Made by a program: the position numbers and the translations under genes. From contig NC_092040.1 of NCBI RefSeq assembly GCF_003086295.3, forward strand, positions 60,181,559-60,245,558: a stretch of DNA of 64,000 nt, given 5' to 3'. A model generated the notes under the pieces. That model saw nothing but the letters and a program-made list of their open reading frames with translations. It was not told the DNA's origin and made no database searches. How positions within the stretch are numbered: the stretch's first letter is position 1; every line of letters begins with the position of its first letter. The DNA comes from Arachis hypogaea (lineage: Eukaryota; Streptophyta; Magnoliopsida; Fabales; Fabaceae). Below, one piece after another: positions 11,081 to 20,034 of the stretch.

Positions 11081-11414
11081 CTTACTGGCATCAAAAAGCC
11101 AGTAAGAAACGTTTTGGGCGTTGAACGCCCAAAACAAGCACCAACTGGGCGTTCAACGCCAGTAAGGGTAGCCATCTGGGCGTTGAACGCCAGAAAGGAG
11201 CATCTTCTGGGCGTTGAACACCAGAAAGAAGCACCTTCTGGGCGTTCAACACCAGATTGTTAGCGTCCTGGGCGTTCAGAAAAACGCCCAGTGACAAAGG
11301 ACCTCCTGGCGTTCAACGCCAGAAAGAAGCATCAGCTGGGCGTTAACGCCCAGGAGAAGCAGCATTTGGGCGTTAAACGCCCAAAACATGCATCGTTTGG
11401 GCGTTTAACGCCAG
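11081..11414 (+). repeat. Array of GGCGTTNAACGCC palindromes after pol
   Basis: At least ten units spaced about 30-35 bp, for example GGGCGTTGAACGCCC, CTGGCGTTCAACGCCAG and TGGGCGTTTAACGCCA. The first unit is a longer stem, CTTACTGGC with GCCAGTAAG. The spacers (AAGCATC, GAAGCAC) are also repetitive. The array lies between pol and the extra ORF. Comparable arrays occur at 17901-18190, 51463-51542 and 58454-58696. Confidence 0.9.
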
Positions 11415-11901
11415 GATGGTGGGAGGAGGTAAAAATTCGTTTTTCTCTATATTTTTTCTAAATTTTTTATGTTTCAATTCATGATTTCTTACATAAACAT
11501 GCTTCAAATTGTCATCCCTCATATCAAATTAGTTTTCTAAAAACCCTGATTTCTAAAAATCCATGTTTCAAAAATTTCAAATATATCTTAATCCATAAAG
11601 ACAAATTGTTTTCCAATCCAATCCAACTCTTTTAAGTTTGTTTTCAAAACTCAATTATCTTTTTAAAATCTTTTCCAAAATTAAAAATTCAGATCTATCT
11701 TTTAATTATTAGTTAAATCTTTCTCTTTTTAAACTATATCTTTTTCTTATCATATCTATCTTTTACAAATCATATCTTATATCTTATCTTTTTCCTAATT
11801 TCGAAAATTACCCACCCCCCTCCCTATATATTGAATTCGGCGCCCCTCTCCTCATCACCATCAAACACTTGCTCTCCTCCTATCCCTCTTCTTTCTCCTC
11901 T

Positions 11902-11937
11902 TTTGCTTGAGGACAAGCAAAGCTCTAAGTTTGGTGT
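11902..11937 (+). other. Hairpin plus AAGTTTGGTGT module before the extra ORF
   Basis: TTTGCTTGAGGACAAGCAAA forms an 8-bp stem with loop AGGA. Five bases later comes TAAGTTTGGTGT, and the extra ORF starts 38 bases further on. A second copy of the module abuts the 3' LTR (14127-14162). In element 2 and B' the stem is TTGCTCG/CGAGCAA, a compensatory change. Confidence 0.75.
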
Positions 11938-11975
11938 GTTTATCCGTGATCACAAAAACATACCCACTAAAGATC

Positions 11976-13070
11976 ATGGCTCCTAAAGGAAAACAACCCA
12001 ACCCAAGAGGCAAGAAAGAGAACACTCCAAAGCCACTTTGGAATCAAGGGAAGTTCTTAACTAAAGAACATTCAGACCATTACTACAAGATAATGAGTCA
12101 CAGATCAGTGATCCCGGAAGTCAAATTTGATCTGAAAGAAGATGAATATCCGGAGATCCAAGAGCAAATTCGAAACAGGAACTGGGAAATTCTGGCCAAT
12201 CCTGAAACGAAAGTGGGAAGGAACATGGTTCAGGAGTTCTATGCTAATCTATGGCAGACAGACCGGCAAAGAATAATTGGAGCTGCTCTCTTTGACCATC
12301 GGACCTTAGTCAGAGGAAAGATCGTTCATACCCATCCTGACAAGATCAGGGAGATATTTAAGCTTCCCCAACTGAAAGATGACCCAGACTCCTTTAATAG
12401 GAGAATGATAAGGGTAAATAAAGGTCTGGACAAGATTCTAGAGGATATATGCATCCCTGAAGCCAGGTGGACCACCAGCACGACTGGCATCCCAAATCAA
12501 CTCAAAAGAGAAGATCTAAAACCAGTAGCTAGAGGCTGGCTAGATTTCATAGGGCGTTCCATATTGCCCACCAGCAACCGTTCTGAAGTTACTGCTAAAA
12601 GAGCAGTAATGATTCACTGCATCATGTTGGGAAAAGAAGTAGAAGTCCATCAACTGATCTCATGTGAGCTATACAAAATAGCAAACAGGAATTCCAAGGA
12701 CACCAGATTGGCCTATCCAAGCTTAATTTCTATGCTCTGCAAAGATGCTGGAGTGAAGATGGGAATAACAGAATATATCCCAGTTGAGAGGCCAATCACT
12801 GGAATATCAATCGTCAGACAACAGCAACAAGATGATTCAACCAAGAGGAGAGCACAGGAAGCCCTCCCAGAACTGCCTCAATTCGAATATTGGGAACATC
12901 TTGAGGCTTCTATTTCCAAATTGCAAGAAGCTATGGATCAATTAAAGGAAGAACAGAACAATCAAAGTAGCATGCTTTGCAAACTACTTAAGGAACAGGA
13001 AGAGCAAGGGCGTGATCTAAGGGAGCTGAAGCGCCAAAAATTAATCCTTGAACAACACCCCACAGATTAG
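11976..13070 (+). CDS. Extra ORF in the env position (putative plant transposon protein family)
   Basis: About 364 residues from ATG at 11976. This start is preferred over 11907 because TCATGGCTCC and the MAPKGKQ start are conserved in element E at 51955. The N-terminus is basic, followed by a globular domain with EFYANLW, VRGKIV, LPQLKDDPDSF, RREDLKP-like and HCIMLGKEVEVHQLI, and by a charged coiled-coil tail from about residue 290. The domain resembles the family annotated as putative plant transposon protein, common in plant genomes. I see no signal peptide, transmembrane segment or fusion peptide, so an envelope role is not supported. Function unknown. Confidence 0.8.
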   Translation: MAPKGKQPNPRGKKENTPKPLWNQGKFLTKEHSDHYYKIMSHRSVIPEVKFDLKEDEYPEIQEQIRNRNWEILANPETKVGRNMVQEFYANLWQTDRQRIIGAALFDHRTLVRGKIVHTHPDKIREIFKLPQLKDDPDSFNRRMIRVNKGLDKILEDICIPEARWTTSTTGIPNQLKREDLKPVARGWLDFIGRSILPTSNRSEVTAKRAVMIHCIMLGKEVEVHQLISCELYKIANRNSKDTRLAYPSLISMLCKDAGVKMGITEYIPVERPITGISIVRQQQQDDSTKRRAQEALPELPQFEYWEHLEASISKLQEAMDQLKEEQNNQSSMLCKLLKEQEEQGRDLRELKRQKLILEQHPTD

Positions 13071-13335
13071 AGGAACATCTACTTCTCAAAACAACAGGTT
13101 GTTGAGTTCCAAATTTTTTTTACTTTGTGATAGTGTTATTATGGAAATTTACCTTAGGAGATATATAGTGGTAGTAGTAGTAGTAATTAGTATATCTATT
13201 TTGATTTTATTTCCAATTAAGCTATAATTTATTTTTCTCATCATCATCAGGCATGAGTAAAGTAGTAGATTTTTTTAGAATAAAGAAGTAATCTATATTT
13301 TTCGAGTTCTTAATAATAAAAATTATAATTAATTA

Positions 13336-14070
13336 TGTGTGGTGGCAATACTTTTTGTTCTATGAATGAATGCTTGAACAGTGCATAACTTGTACTTTGA
13401 ATTTGATGAATATTGGCTCCTGAAAGGATGAGGAACACGAAAAATATTATTGATGATCTGAAAAATCATGAAATTGATTCTTGAAGCAAGAAAAAACAGC
13501 AAAAAAAAATAAAAAAAATTTTATTTTGAATAAAAGCCAAACAGCCCTTAAAACCAAAAGGCAAGGGTGAAAAGGATCCAAGGCTTTGAGCATCAGTGGA
13601 TAGGAGGGCCCAAGGAAATAGTTCCAGGCCTAAGCGGCTAAACCAAGCTGTCCCTAACCATGTGCTTGTGGCATGCAGGTCCAAGTTACAAACTTGAGAC
13701 TGAGTGGTTAAAGTCGTGATCCAAGGCAAAAAGAGTGTGCTCAAGAGCTCTGGACACCTCTGACTGGGGACTCTAGCAAAGCTGAGTCACAATCTGAAAA
13801 GGTTCACCTAGTCATGTGTCTGTGGCATTTATGTATCTGGTGGTAATACTGGAAAACAAAGTGCTTAGGGCCACGGCCAAGACTCATAAAATAACTGTGC
13901 TCAAGAATCAACATACTACACTAGGAGAATCAATAATACTATCTGAATTCTGAGTTCCTATGGATGCCAATCATTCTGAAATTCAAAGGATAAAGGGAGA
14001 TGCCAAAACTGTTCAGAAACAAAAAGCTACAAGCCCCGCTCATCTAATAAGAATCTGAGCTTCATTTAAA
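13336..14070 (+). other. Conserved 3' non-coding region of element A
   Basis: No credible ORF, yet the segment is strongly similar over about 0.7 kb to 19178-19930 in element 2, to 56770-57580 (minus) in B' and to 54560-54861 (minus) in G. Landmarks are GAATGAATGCTTGAACAGTG, AGGGCCCAAGGAAATA, CCTAAGCGGCTAAA, GAAAAGGTTCACC and GGGCCACGGCCAAGACTC. It lies between the extra ORF and the terminal hairpin module. A packaging or replication signal shared by autonomous and pol-less elements is the most economical reading, but it is inference. Confidence 0.75.
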
Positions 14071-14126
14071 ACTCTAAAATATTATTACTTCTTAATTTCT
14101 GTTAAAACCTATTTTATTTATCTAGT

Positions 14127-14162
14127 TTCTTGAGGACAAGCAACAGTTTAAGTTTGGTGTTG
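14127..14162 (+). other. Terminal hairpin plus AAGTTTGGTGT module, in the polypurine-tract position
   Basis: TTCTTGAGGACAAGCAA, six bases, then AAGTTTGGTGTTG, directly before the 3' LTR. This is where the plus-strand primer should lie, but the last bases are not a polypurine tract. GAGGACAAGCAA is the only purine-rich stretch nearby. Confidence 0.7.
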
Positions 14163-15687
14163 TGATGAGCGGATATTTTATACGCTTTTTGGGGGTAATT
14201 TCATGTAGATTTTAGCATGTTTTAATTAGTTTTTAGTAGAATAATATTAGTTTTTAGGCAAAAATCATATTTCTGGACTTTACTATGAGTTTGTGTGTTT
14301 TTCTGTGATTTCAGGTATTTTCTGGCTGAAATTGAGGGAGCTGAGCAAAAATCTGAGTTAGGCTGAAAAAGGACTACTGATGCTGTTGGATCCTGACCTC
14401 CCTGCACTCGAAATGGATTTTCTGGAGCTACAGGAGTCCAATTGGCGCGCTCTTAACAGCGTTGGAAAGTAGACATCCAGGGCTTTCCAGCAATATATAA
14501 TAGTCCATATTTTGCGCGAAGAAAGATGACGTAACTTGGCGTTGAACGCCAAGTACATGCTGCTGTCTGGAGTTAAACGCCAGAAAAACGTCATAATCCG
14601 GAGTTGAACGCCCAAAACACGTTATAACTTGGAGTTCAACTCCAATAAAGGCCCCAACTCGTGGATAGCTTTAGTCCCAGCCCCAGCACACACCAAGTGG
14701 GCCCCAGAAGTGGATTTCTGCACCAATTATCTTAGTTTACTCATTTTCTGTAAACCTAGGTTACTAGTTTACTATTTAAATAACTTTTAGAGACTTATCT
14801 TGTACCTCATGACATTTTCAGATCTGAATTACATACTTTTTGACGGCATGAGTCTCTAAACTCCATTGTTGGGGGTGAGGAGCTCTGCAGCGTCTCGATG
14901 ATTTAATACAATTCCTTTGTTTTCCATTCAAACACGCTTGTTCTTATCTAAGATGTTCATTCGCGCTTAATTATGGAGAAGGTGATGATCCGTGACACTC
15001 ATCACCTTCCTCAATCCATGAACGTGTGCCTGACAACCACCTCCGTTCTACATCAGATTGAATGAATATCTCTTAGATTCCTTAATCAGAATCTTCGTGG
15101 TATAAGCCGGATTGATGGCGGCATTCATGAGGATCCGGAAAGTCTAAACCTTGTCTGTGGTATTCCGAGTAGGATTCTGGGATTGAATGGCTGTGACGAG
15201 CTTCAAACTCCTGAAGGCTGGGCGTTAGTGACAGACGCAAAAGAATCAATGGATTCTATTCCAACCTGATTGAGAACCGACAGATGATTAGCCGTGCTGT
15301 GACAGAGCATAGGAACGTTTTCACTGAGAGGATGGGAAGTAGCCATTGACAACGGTGACACCCTACATAGAGCTTGCCATGGAAGGGACTTTGCGTGTGG
15401 AGAAGGATTTCAAGGAAGAGTTGAAGTCAGAAGACAAAGCATCTCCAAAACTCCAACATATTTCTCAGTACTGCACAACAAGTAACGCTATTATTCTCTT
15501 TTATTTTTCCAATCTAATAATTCCAACTGATAATTTTAATTAATATCCTGACTAAGAATAATAAAATAGACATAGATTGCTTCAAACCAATAATCTCCGT
15601 GGGATCAACCCTTACTCACGTAAGGTATTACTTGGACGACCCAGTGCACTTGCTGGTTAGTTGTGCGAATCACAAATTCGTGCACCA
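14163..15687 (+). repeat. 3' LTR of element A
   Basis: Same ends as the 5' LTR (TGATGAGCGG to GTGCACCA), 1525 bp, with U3 palindromes at 14535-14645 and TATA-like CTATTTAAATA at 14772-14782. Followed by GCAAC, the right target duplication. Confidence 0.95.
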
Positions 15688-15870
15688 GCAACCATGGTGA
15701 GGAAGCATGAAAAGCTTCTCTCAATACAGAGTCAAACAAAGCCCCCACAATCGAACTCTAAGTTTGGTGTTGGGAGGCCACAACCAAACTCTAGGTTTGG
15801 TGTTGAACCCCCACATTCAAACTCTAAGTTTGGTATTGGGAGGTCCCAACAATGCTCTAATGATCTGTGA
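15688..15870 (+). pseudogene. gag-pro: C-terminal end of gag-pro of element 2
   Basis: Continues the reading interrupted at 3399. It encodes repeats of the type NSKFGV, NSRFGV and NSKFGI, matching the C-terminus of the intact B' protein (NSKFGV, NSKFGV, NSKLGV). Each repeat is encoded by AACTCTAAGTTTGGTGTT, so the AAGTTTGGTGT motif found elsewhere as non-coding sequence is here part of the protein. A stop at 15868-15870 ends the ORF with no pol following. Confidence 0.88.
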
Positions 15871-15890
15871 GCTTCATGAGAGCTCACTAT

Positions 15891-15932
15891 CAAGCTATTG
15901 ACATTAAAGAAGCACTTATTGAGAGGCAACCT
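15891..15932 (+). other. Conserved post-ORF block of element 2
   Basis: CAAGCTATTGACATTAAAGA then AGCACTTATTGAGAGGCAAC. Counterpart of 10904-10947, but here it follows gag-pro directly. Confidence 0.7.
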
Positions 15933-16067
15933 AATTTTTATTTATCTATATTTCTATTGTTCTTTTATATTTTATTAGGTTTATGATCATTTGGAGTCAC
16001 AAAATAATTGCTAAAATTAAAAACAGAATCAAAAACAGCAGAAGAAATAGCACACCTGGAGGAAGAG

Positions 16068-16093
16068 CTTACTGGCGTTTAAACGCCAGTAAG
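16068..16093. repeat. Perfect 26-bp palindrome in element 2
   Basis: The half-site CTTACTGGCGTTT is followed at once by its exact reverse complement AAACGCCAGTAAG. It opens the array that continues at 17901, 15 bp before the solo LTR insertion. Confidence 0.95.
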
Positions 16094-16107
16094 GAGCATC
16101 TGGCTGG

Positions 16108-17900
16108 TGATGAGCGGATAATTTATACGCTTTTTAGCATTGTTTTTAGGTAGTTTTTAGTAAGTTCAAGCTACTTTTAGGGATGTTTTCATTAGTTTTT
16201 ATGTTAAATTCACATTTCTGGACTTTACTATGAGTTTGTGTGTTTTTCTGTGATTTCAGGTAATTTCTGGCTGAAATTGAGGGACTTGAGCAAAACTATG
16301 AAAAAGGCTGACAAAAGGACTGCTGATGCTGTTGGAATCTGACCTCCTGCACTCGAAATGGATTTTCTGGAGCTACAAAACTCCAATTGGCGCGCTCTCA
16401 TTGGCGTTGGAAAGTAGACATTCAGAGCTTTCCAGCAATATATAATAGTTTATACTTTATTCGGAAATTGATGACGTAACTTGGCATTGAACGCCTAGTA
16501 CATGCTTCTGTCTGGAGTTAAACGCCAGAAACACATCATGATCCGGAGTTGAACGCCCAAAATACGCTATAACTTGGAGTTCAACTCCAATAAACGCCTC
16601 AGCTCGTGAATAGATCAAGCTCAACCCAAACATACACCAAGTGGGCCCCAGAAGTGGATTTATGCATCAATTACATACTCATGTAAACCCTAGTAGCTAG
16701 TCTAGTATAAATAGGATAAGTTACTATTGTATTAGACATCTTTTGATAGTTTAATCTTTGACTGTTATAGTCTTTGATCATTCGGTCTTTTGATCATTCA
16801 GGGGGCTGGCCATTCGGCCATGCCTGAACCTTTCACTTATGTATTTTCAACAGTGGAGTTTCTGCACACCATAGATTAAGGGTGTGGAGCTCTGCTGTAC
16901 CTCAAGTTTCAATACAATTACTATTACTTTCTATTCAATTCTCTTTTATTCTTATTCCAAGATATACGTTTCACAACACTTTGATGAATGTGATGATCCG
17001 TGACACTCATTATCATTCTCACCTATGAACGTGCGTGACTGACAACCACTTCCGTTCTACTCTAGGCCGGGCGCATATCTCTTAGATTCTCCAACAGAAT
17101 CTTCGTGGTATAAGCTAGATAGATGGCGGCATTCATGGGGATCCGGAAAGTCTAACCTTGTCTGTGGTATTCTGAGTAGGATCCCGGGGATCCGGAAAGT
17201 CTAACATTGTCCGTGGTATTCCGAGTAGGATTCCGGTATTGAATGACTATGACGGGCTTCAAACTCGCGATTGCTGGGCGTGATGACAAACGTAAAAGGA
17301 TCAATGGATCCTATTCCAACATGATCGAGAACCAACAGCTGATTAGCCGTGCTGTGACAGAGCATTTGGACCATTTTCACTGAGAGGATGGGATGTAGCC
17401 ATCAACAAGGGTGATGCCTCCAGACGATTAGCCGTGCAGTGACAGCGCATAGGACCATTTTCCCGAGAGGATTAAAAGTAGCCATTGATGATGGTGATGC
17501 CCTAGATACAGCTTGCCATGGAAAGGAGTAAGAAGAATTTAATGAAAGCAATAAGAAAGTAGAGATTCGAAAGGATTCTAGCATCTCCACACGTCTATCT
17601 GAAATTCCCACTATTGATTTACATAAGTATTTCTATCCTTTTTTTTATTTTATTTATCTTTTAATTATCTAATCCAATTACATTTGACCCTATGAATCCA
17701 CTTAACTGAGATTTACAAGGTGACCATAGCTTGCTTCATACCAACAATCTCTGTGGGATCGACCCTTACTCACGTAAGGTATTACTTGGATGACCCAGTA
17801 CACTTGCTGGTTAAGTTGAACGGAGTTGTGTCCACATATAGTCAATAGCCATTAAATAAATCTCATGCAAATACAAAGAGGATCACAATTTCGTCCACCA
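16108..17900 (+). mobile_element. Solo LTR (1.8 kb) with GCTGG target duplication
   Basis: Runs from TGATGAGCGG to TTTCGTCCACCA. GCTGG occurs at 16103-16107 and 17901-17905. No internal region is present, so it is a solo LTR left by LTR-LTR recombination. It belongs to the B type: TATAAATAGGATA near 16706, GGCTGGCCATTCGGCCATGC near 16804, and two internal duplications (CCGGAAAGTCTAACNTTGTC at 17143-17235 and a segment around 17340-17510) that make it longer than the A-type LTR. The palindromes of its target array resume exactly at its right edge. Confidence 0.95.
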
Positions 17901-18190
17901 GCTGGCGTTCAATGCCAGAATAGAGCATGAATCTGGCGTTGAACACCAGAAACAAGCACCAAGCTGGCGTTCAACACCAGAACAGAGCATGAATCTGGCG
18001 TTGAATGCCAGAAACAAGCAGCAGTCTGGCATTTAAACACCAGGATTGCACCCTGAGGAAAGCTAGCGTTTAACGCAGCAACAAGCATCAGGCTGGCGTT
18101 AAACGCCAGAAACATGCTACATTTGAGCATTTAACGCCAGAAACAAGCTTCAGTCTGGCGTTAAACGCCAGGATTGCATGCAGAGGGCGT
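17901..18190 (+). repeat. Palindrome array of element 2 (right part)
   Basis: About nine units of CTGGCGTTNAACGCCAG type (for example CTGGCGTTAAACGCCAG, CTGGCGTTGAATGCCAG), spaced about 30 bp, several decayed. Equivalent to 11081-11414 in A. Confidence 0.9.
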
Positions 18191-18509
18191 TTTACATGCC
18201 TAATTGGTGCAGGGAAGATAAATCCTTGACACCTCAGGATCTGTGGACCCTACTGGATCCCTACCTACCTTCTCCCTCTCTCTCACACCTTTTCATAACA
18301 CTCTTCCCCAAACATCATTCACCAATCACCTCAATCACTCTTCCCCATCACCTTTTCACCACTCACATCCATCCACTCTTCCTTATAAACCCCACCTACC
18401 TTCAAATTCAAAATCTCTTTCCCACCCAATCCCACCCTACATGACCGAACCATAAACCTCCCTCCATCTCTTCCATTTTCTTCCTCTTCTTCTCATATTC
18501 TTTCTTCTT
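18191..18509 (+). other. Pyrimidine-rich non-coding stretch
   Basis: About 320 bp rich in C and T (CTCTCTCACACC, CTTCTTCTCATATTCTTTC), leading into the hairpin module. The equivalent in A is 11415-11901. Pyrimidine richness before the extra ORF could suit a splice acceptor, but no site can be chosen. Confidence 0.5.
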
Positions 18510-18544
18510 TTGCTCGAGGACGAGCAATATTATAAGTTTGGTGT
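18510..18544 (+). other. Hairpin plus AAGTTTGGTGT module of element 2, upstream copy
   Basis: TTGCTCGAGGACGAGCAA, six bases, then AAGTTTGGTGT. The stem differs from TTGCTTG/CAAGCAA by a paired T-to-C and A-to-G change, which keeps base pairing. Confidence 0.75.
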
Positions 18545-18582
18545 GGTAAAAGCATAACCTTTTGTTTTTTTCATAACCATTT

Positions 18583-18828
18583 ATGGCACCTAAGGTCAGA
18601 GAAATCTCTAGAAAGAGGAAAGAGAAGACAATTGCTTCCATCTCTGAGTCATGGGAGATGAAGAGATTCATCTCAAGGGTCTATAGCTCAGTAGTAGAGC
18701 ATTTGACTGCACATCAAGAGAGCCCACTCATGGACCTCAACAAGAGCATGAGGAATTCCCTCATCAAGAAATCCCTGAAATACCTGAGGGGATACATTTT
18801 CCTCCACATAATTATTGGGAGCAACTAA
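18583..18828 (+). CDS. Short extra ORF of the pol-less family, containing a tRNA-Cys-derived segment
   Basis: An 81-residue ORF starting MAPKVREISRKRKEK. The MAPK start and its position after the hairpin module match the extra ORF of A, but the globular domain is absent. The middle reads VYSSVVEHLTAHQESP, the well-known spurious translation of a plant tRNA-Cys gene. The downstream reading (LIKKSLKYLRGY) is unlike any family I know. B' has the same arrangement, with stops. Whether any protein is made is doubtful; this is probably a decayed or repurposed reading frame. Confidence 0.5.
   Translation: MAPKVREISRKRKEKTIASISESWEMKRFISRVYSSVVEHLTAHQESPLMDLNKSMRNSLIKKSLKYLRGYIFLHIIIGSN
18677..18724 (+). 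pseudogene. tRNA-Cys-derived fragment (5' half, anticodon GCA)
   Basis: GGGTCTATAGCTCAGTAGTA followed by GAGCATTTGACTGCACATCA then AGAG. It matches plant tRNA-Cys(GCA) through the acceptor 5' strand, D arm (an A-box-like TAGCTCAGTNGTAGAGC) and anticodon arm (TTTGA-CTGCACA-TCAAG). The T arm and acceptor 3' strand are missing, so it is not a functional tRNA. Confidence 0.85.
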
Positions 18829-19177
18829 GGATAGGAGCACCAAAATCACTAGGGATCAAGCAACAAAGGCAAGGAAGAGACATAGAGGAGCTCAAGAACA
18901 CCATTGGTCCTTCAAGAAGAAGGCCCCACCATCACTAAGGTGGACTCATTCCTTAACATCCTTGTTCTTATCTCTCTGTTTTTCGGTTTATGAACTTCAT
19001 GTTTGTCTATGTTTGTATCTTTACTACATGATCATTAGTATTTAGTAACTATGTCTTAAGGCTATGAATAATTCCATGAATCCTTCACCTTTCTTAAATG
19101 AAACATGTTTTCAATACAAAAGAACAAGAAGTACATGAGTTTCAAATTCATCCTTAAAATTAGTTTAATTATATTGA

Positions 19178-19930
19178 TGTGGTGATAATACTTTTTGTTT
19201 TCTGAATGAATGCTTGAACAGTGCATATTTTTGATCTTGTTGTTTATGAATGTTAAAATTGTTGGCTCTTGAAAGAATGATGAACAAGAGAAATGTTATT
19301 GATGATCTAAAAAATCATAAAATTGATTCTTGAAGCAAGAAAAAGTAGTGAATAACAAAAGTTTGCGAAAAAAAAGTGGCAAAAAAATATAAATAAAAGC
19401 AAGCAGAAAAAGCCAATAGCCCTTAAAACCAAGAGGCAAGGGTAAAAAGGATCTAAGGCTTTGAGCATCAATGGATAGGAGGGCCCAAGGAAATAAATTC
19501 CAGGCCTAAGCGGCTAAAATCAAGCTGTCCCTAACCATGTGCTTGTGGCATGCAGGTCCAAGTGAAAAGCTTGAGACCGAGTGGTTAAAGTCGTGATCCA
19601 AAGCAAAAAGAGTGTGCTTAAGAGCTCCGGACACCTCTAACTGGGGACTTTAGCAAAGCTGAGTCACAATTTGAAAAGGTTCACCCAATCACGTATCTGT
19701 GGCATTTATGTATCCGGTGGTAATACTGGAAAACAAATTGCTTAGGGCCACGGCCAAGACTCATAAAAGTAGCTGTGTTCAAGAATCAACATACTTAACT
19801 AGGAGAATTAATAACACTATCTGAATTCTGAGTTCCTATAGATGCCAATCATTCTAAACTTCAAAGGATAAAGTGAGATGCCAAAACTGTTCAGAAGCAA
19901 AAAGCTACAAGTCCCGCTCATCTAGTTAGA
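19178..19930 (+). other. Conserved 3' non-coding region of element 2
   Basis: Closely similar to 13336-14070 of element A over the whole length, although the upstream ORFs differ greatly. Same landmarks, for example GAATGAATGCTTGAACAGTG, AGGGCCCAAGGAAATA and GGGCCACGGCCAAGACTC. Confidence 0.75.
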
Positions 19931-19996
19931 ACTAATATTCATTGATGTTTTGAGATTTATAGTATATTCTCTTCTTTTTATCCTAATTGAGTTTCA

Positions 19997-20034
19997 GTTG
20001 CTTGGGGACAAGCAACAATTTAAGTTTGGTGTTG
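19997..20034 (+). other. Terminal hairpin plus AAGTTTGGTGT module of element 2
   Basis: GTTGCTTGGGGACAAGCAAC (8-bp stem) then AATTT and AAGTTTGGTGTTG, directly abutting the LTR at 20035. Confidence 0.75.

Larger units (their letters stand above)
3400..15687 (+). mobile_element. Element A: complete Athila-like Ty3/gypsy retrotransposon (12.3 kb)
   Basis: Two LTRs of about 1.52 kb flank, in order: primer-binding site, U-rich leader, gag, protease, reverse transcriptase, RNase H, integrase, a palindrome array, an extra ORF, a conserved 3' non-coding region and a terminal hairpin module. Both LTRs begin TGATGAGCGG and end GTGCACCA, and a perfect GCAAC target duplication flanks the element. By eye the LTRs differ at roughly a dozen positions, so insertion is recent. 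Despite that, the gag-pol frame is broken by four single-base shifts (near 7080, 7905, 8221 and 8983). As sequenced it is not autonomous. Confidence 0.96.

Noticed and set aside
11976..13070. Envelope glycoprotein, which would make element A a retrovirus-like agent
   Set aside because: No signal peptide, transmembrane helix, fusion peptide or glycosylation-rich ectodomain is visible; the protein looks soluble with a coiled coil.
17901..18190. Regularly spaced short palindromic repeats resembling a CRISPR array
   Set aside because: Units are imperfect, the spacers are themselves repetitive, there is no cas gene, and the setting is a plant retrotransposon. The array is a diverged palindrome repeat.
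18677..18724. Functional tRNA-Cys gene
   Set aside because: The T arm, variable loop and acceptor 3' strand are missing, and the D loop has GTAGTA where GTGGTA is usual.
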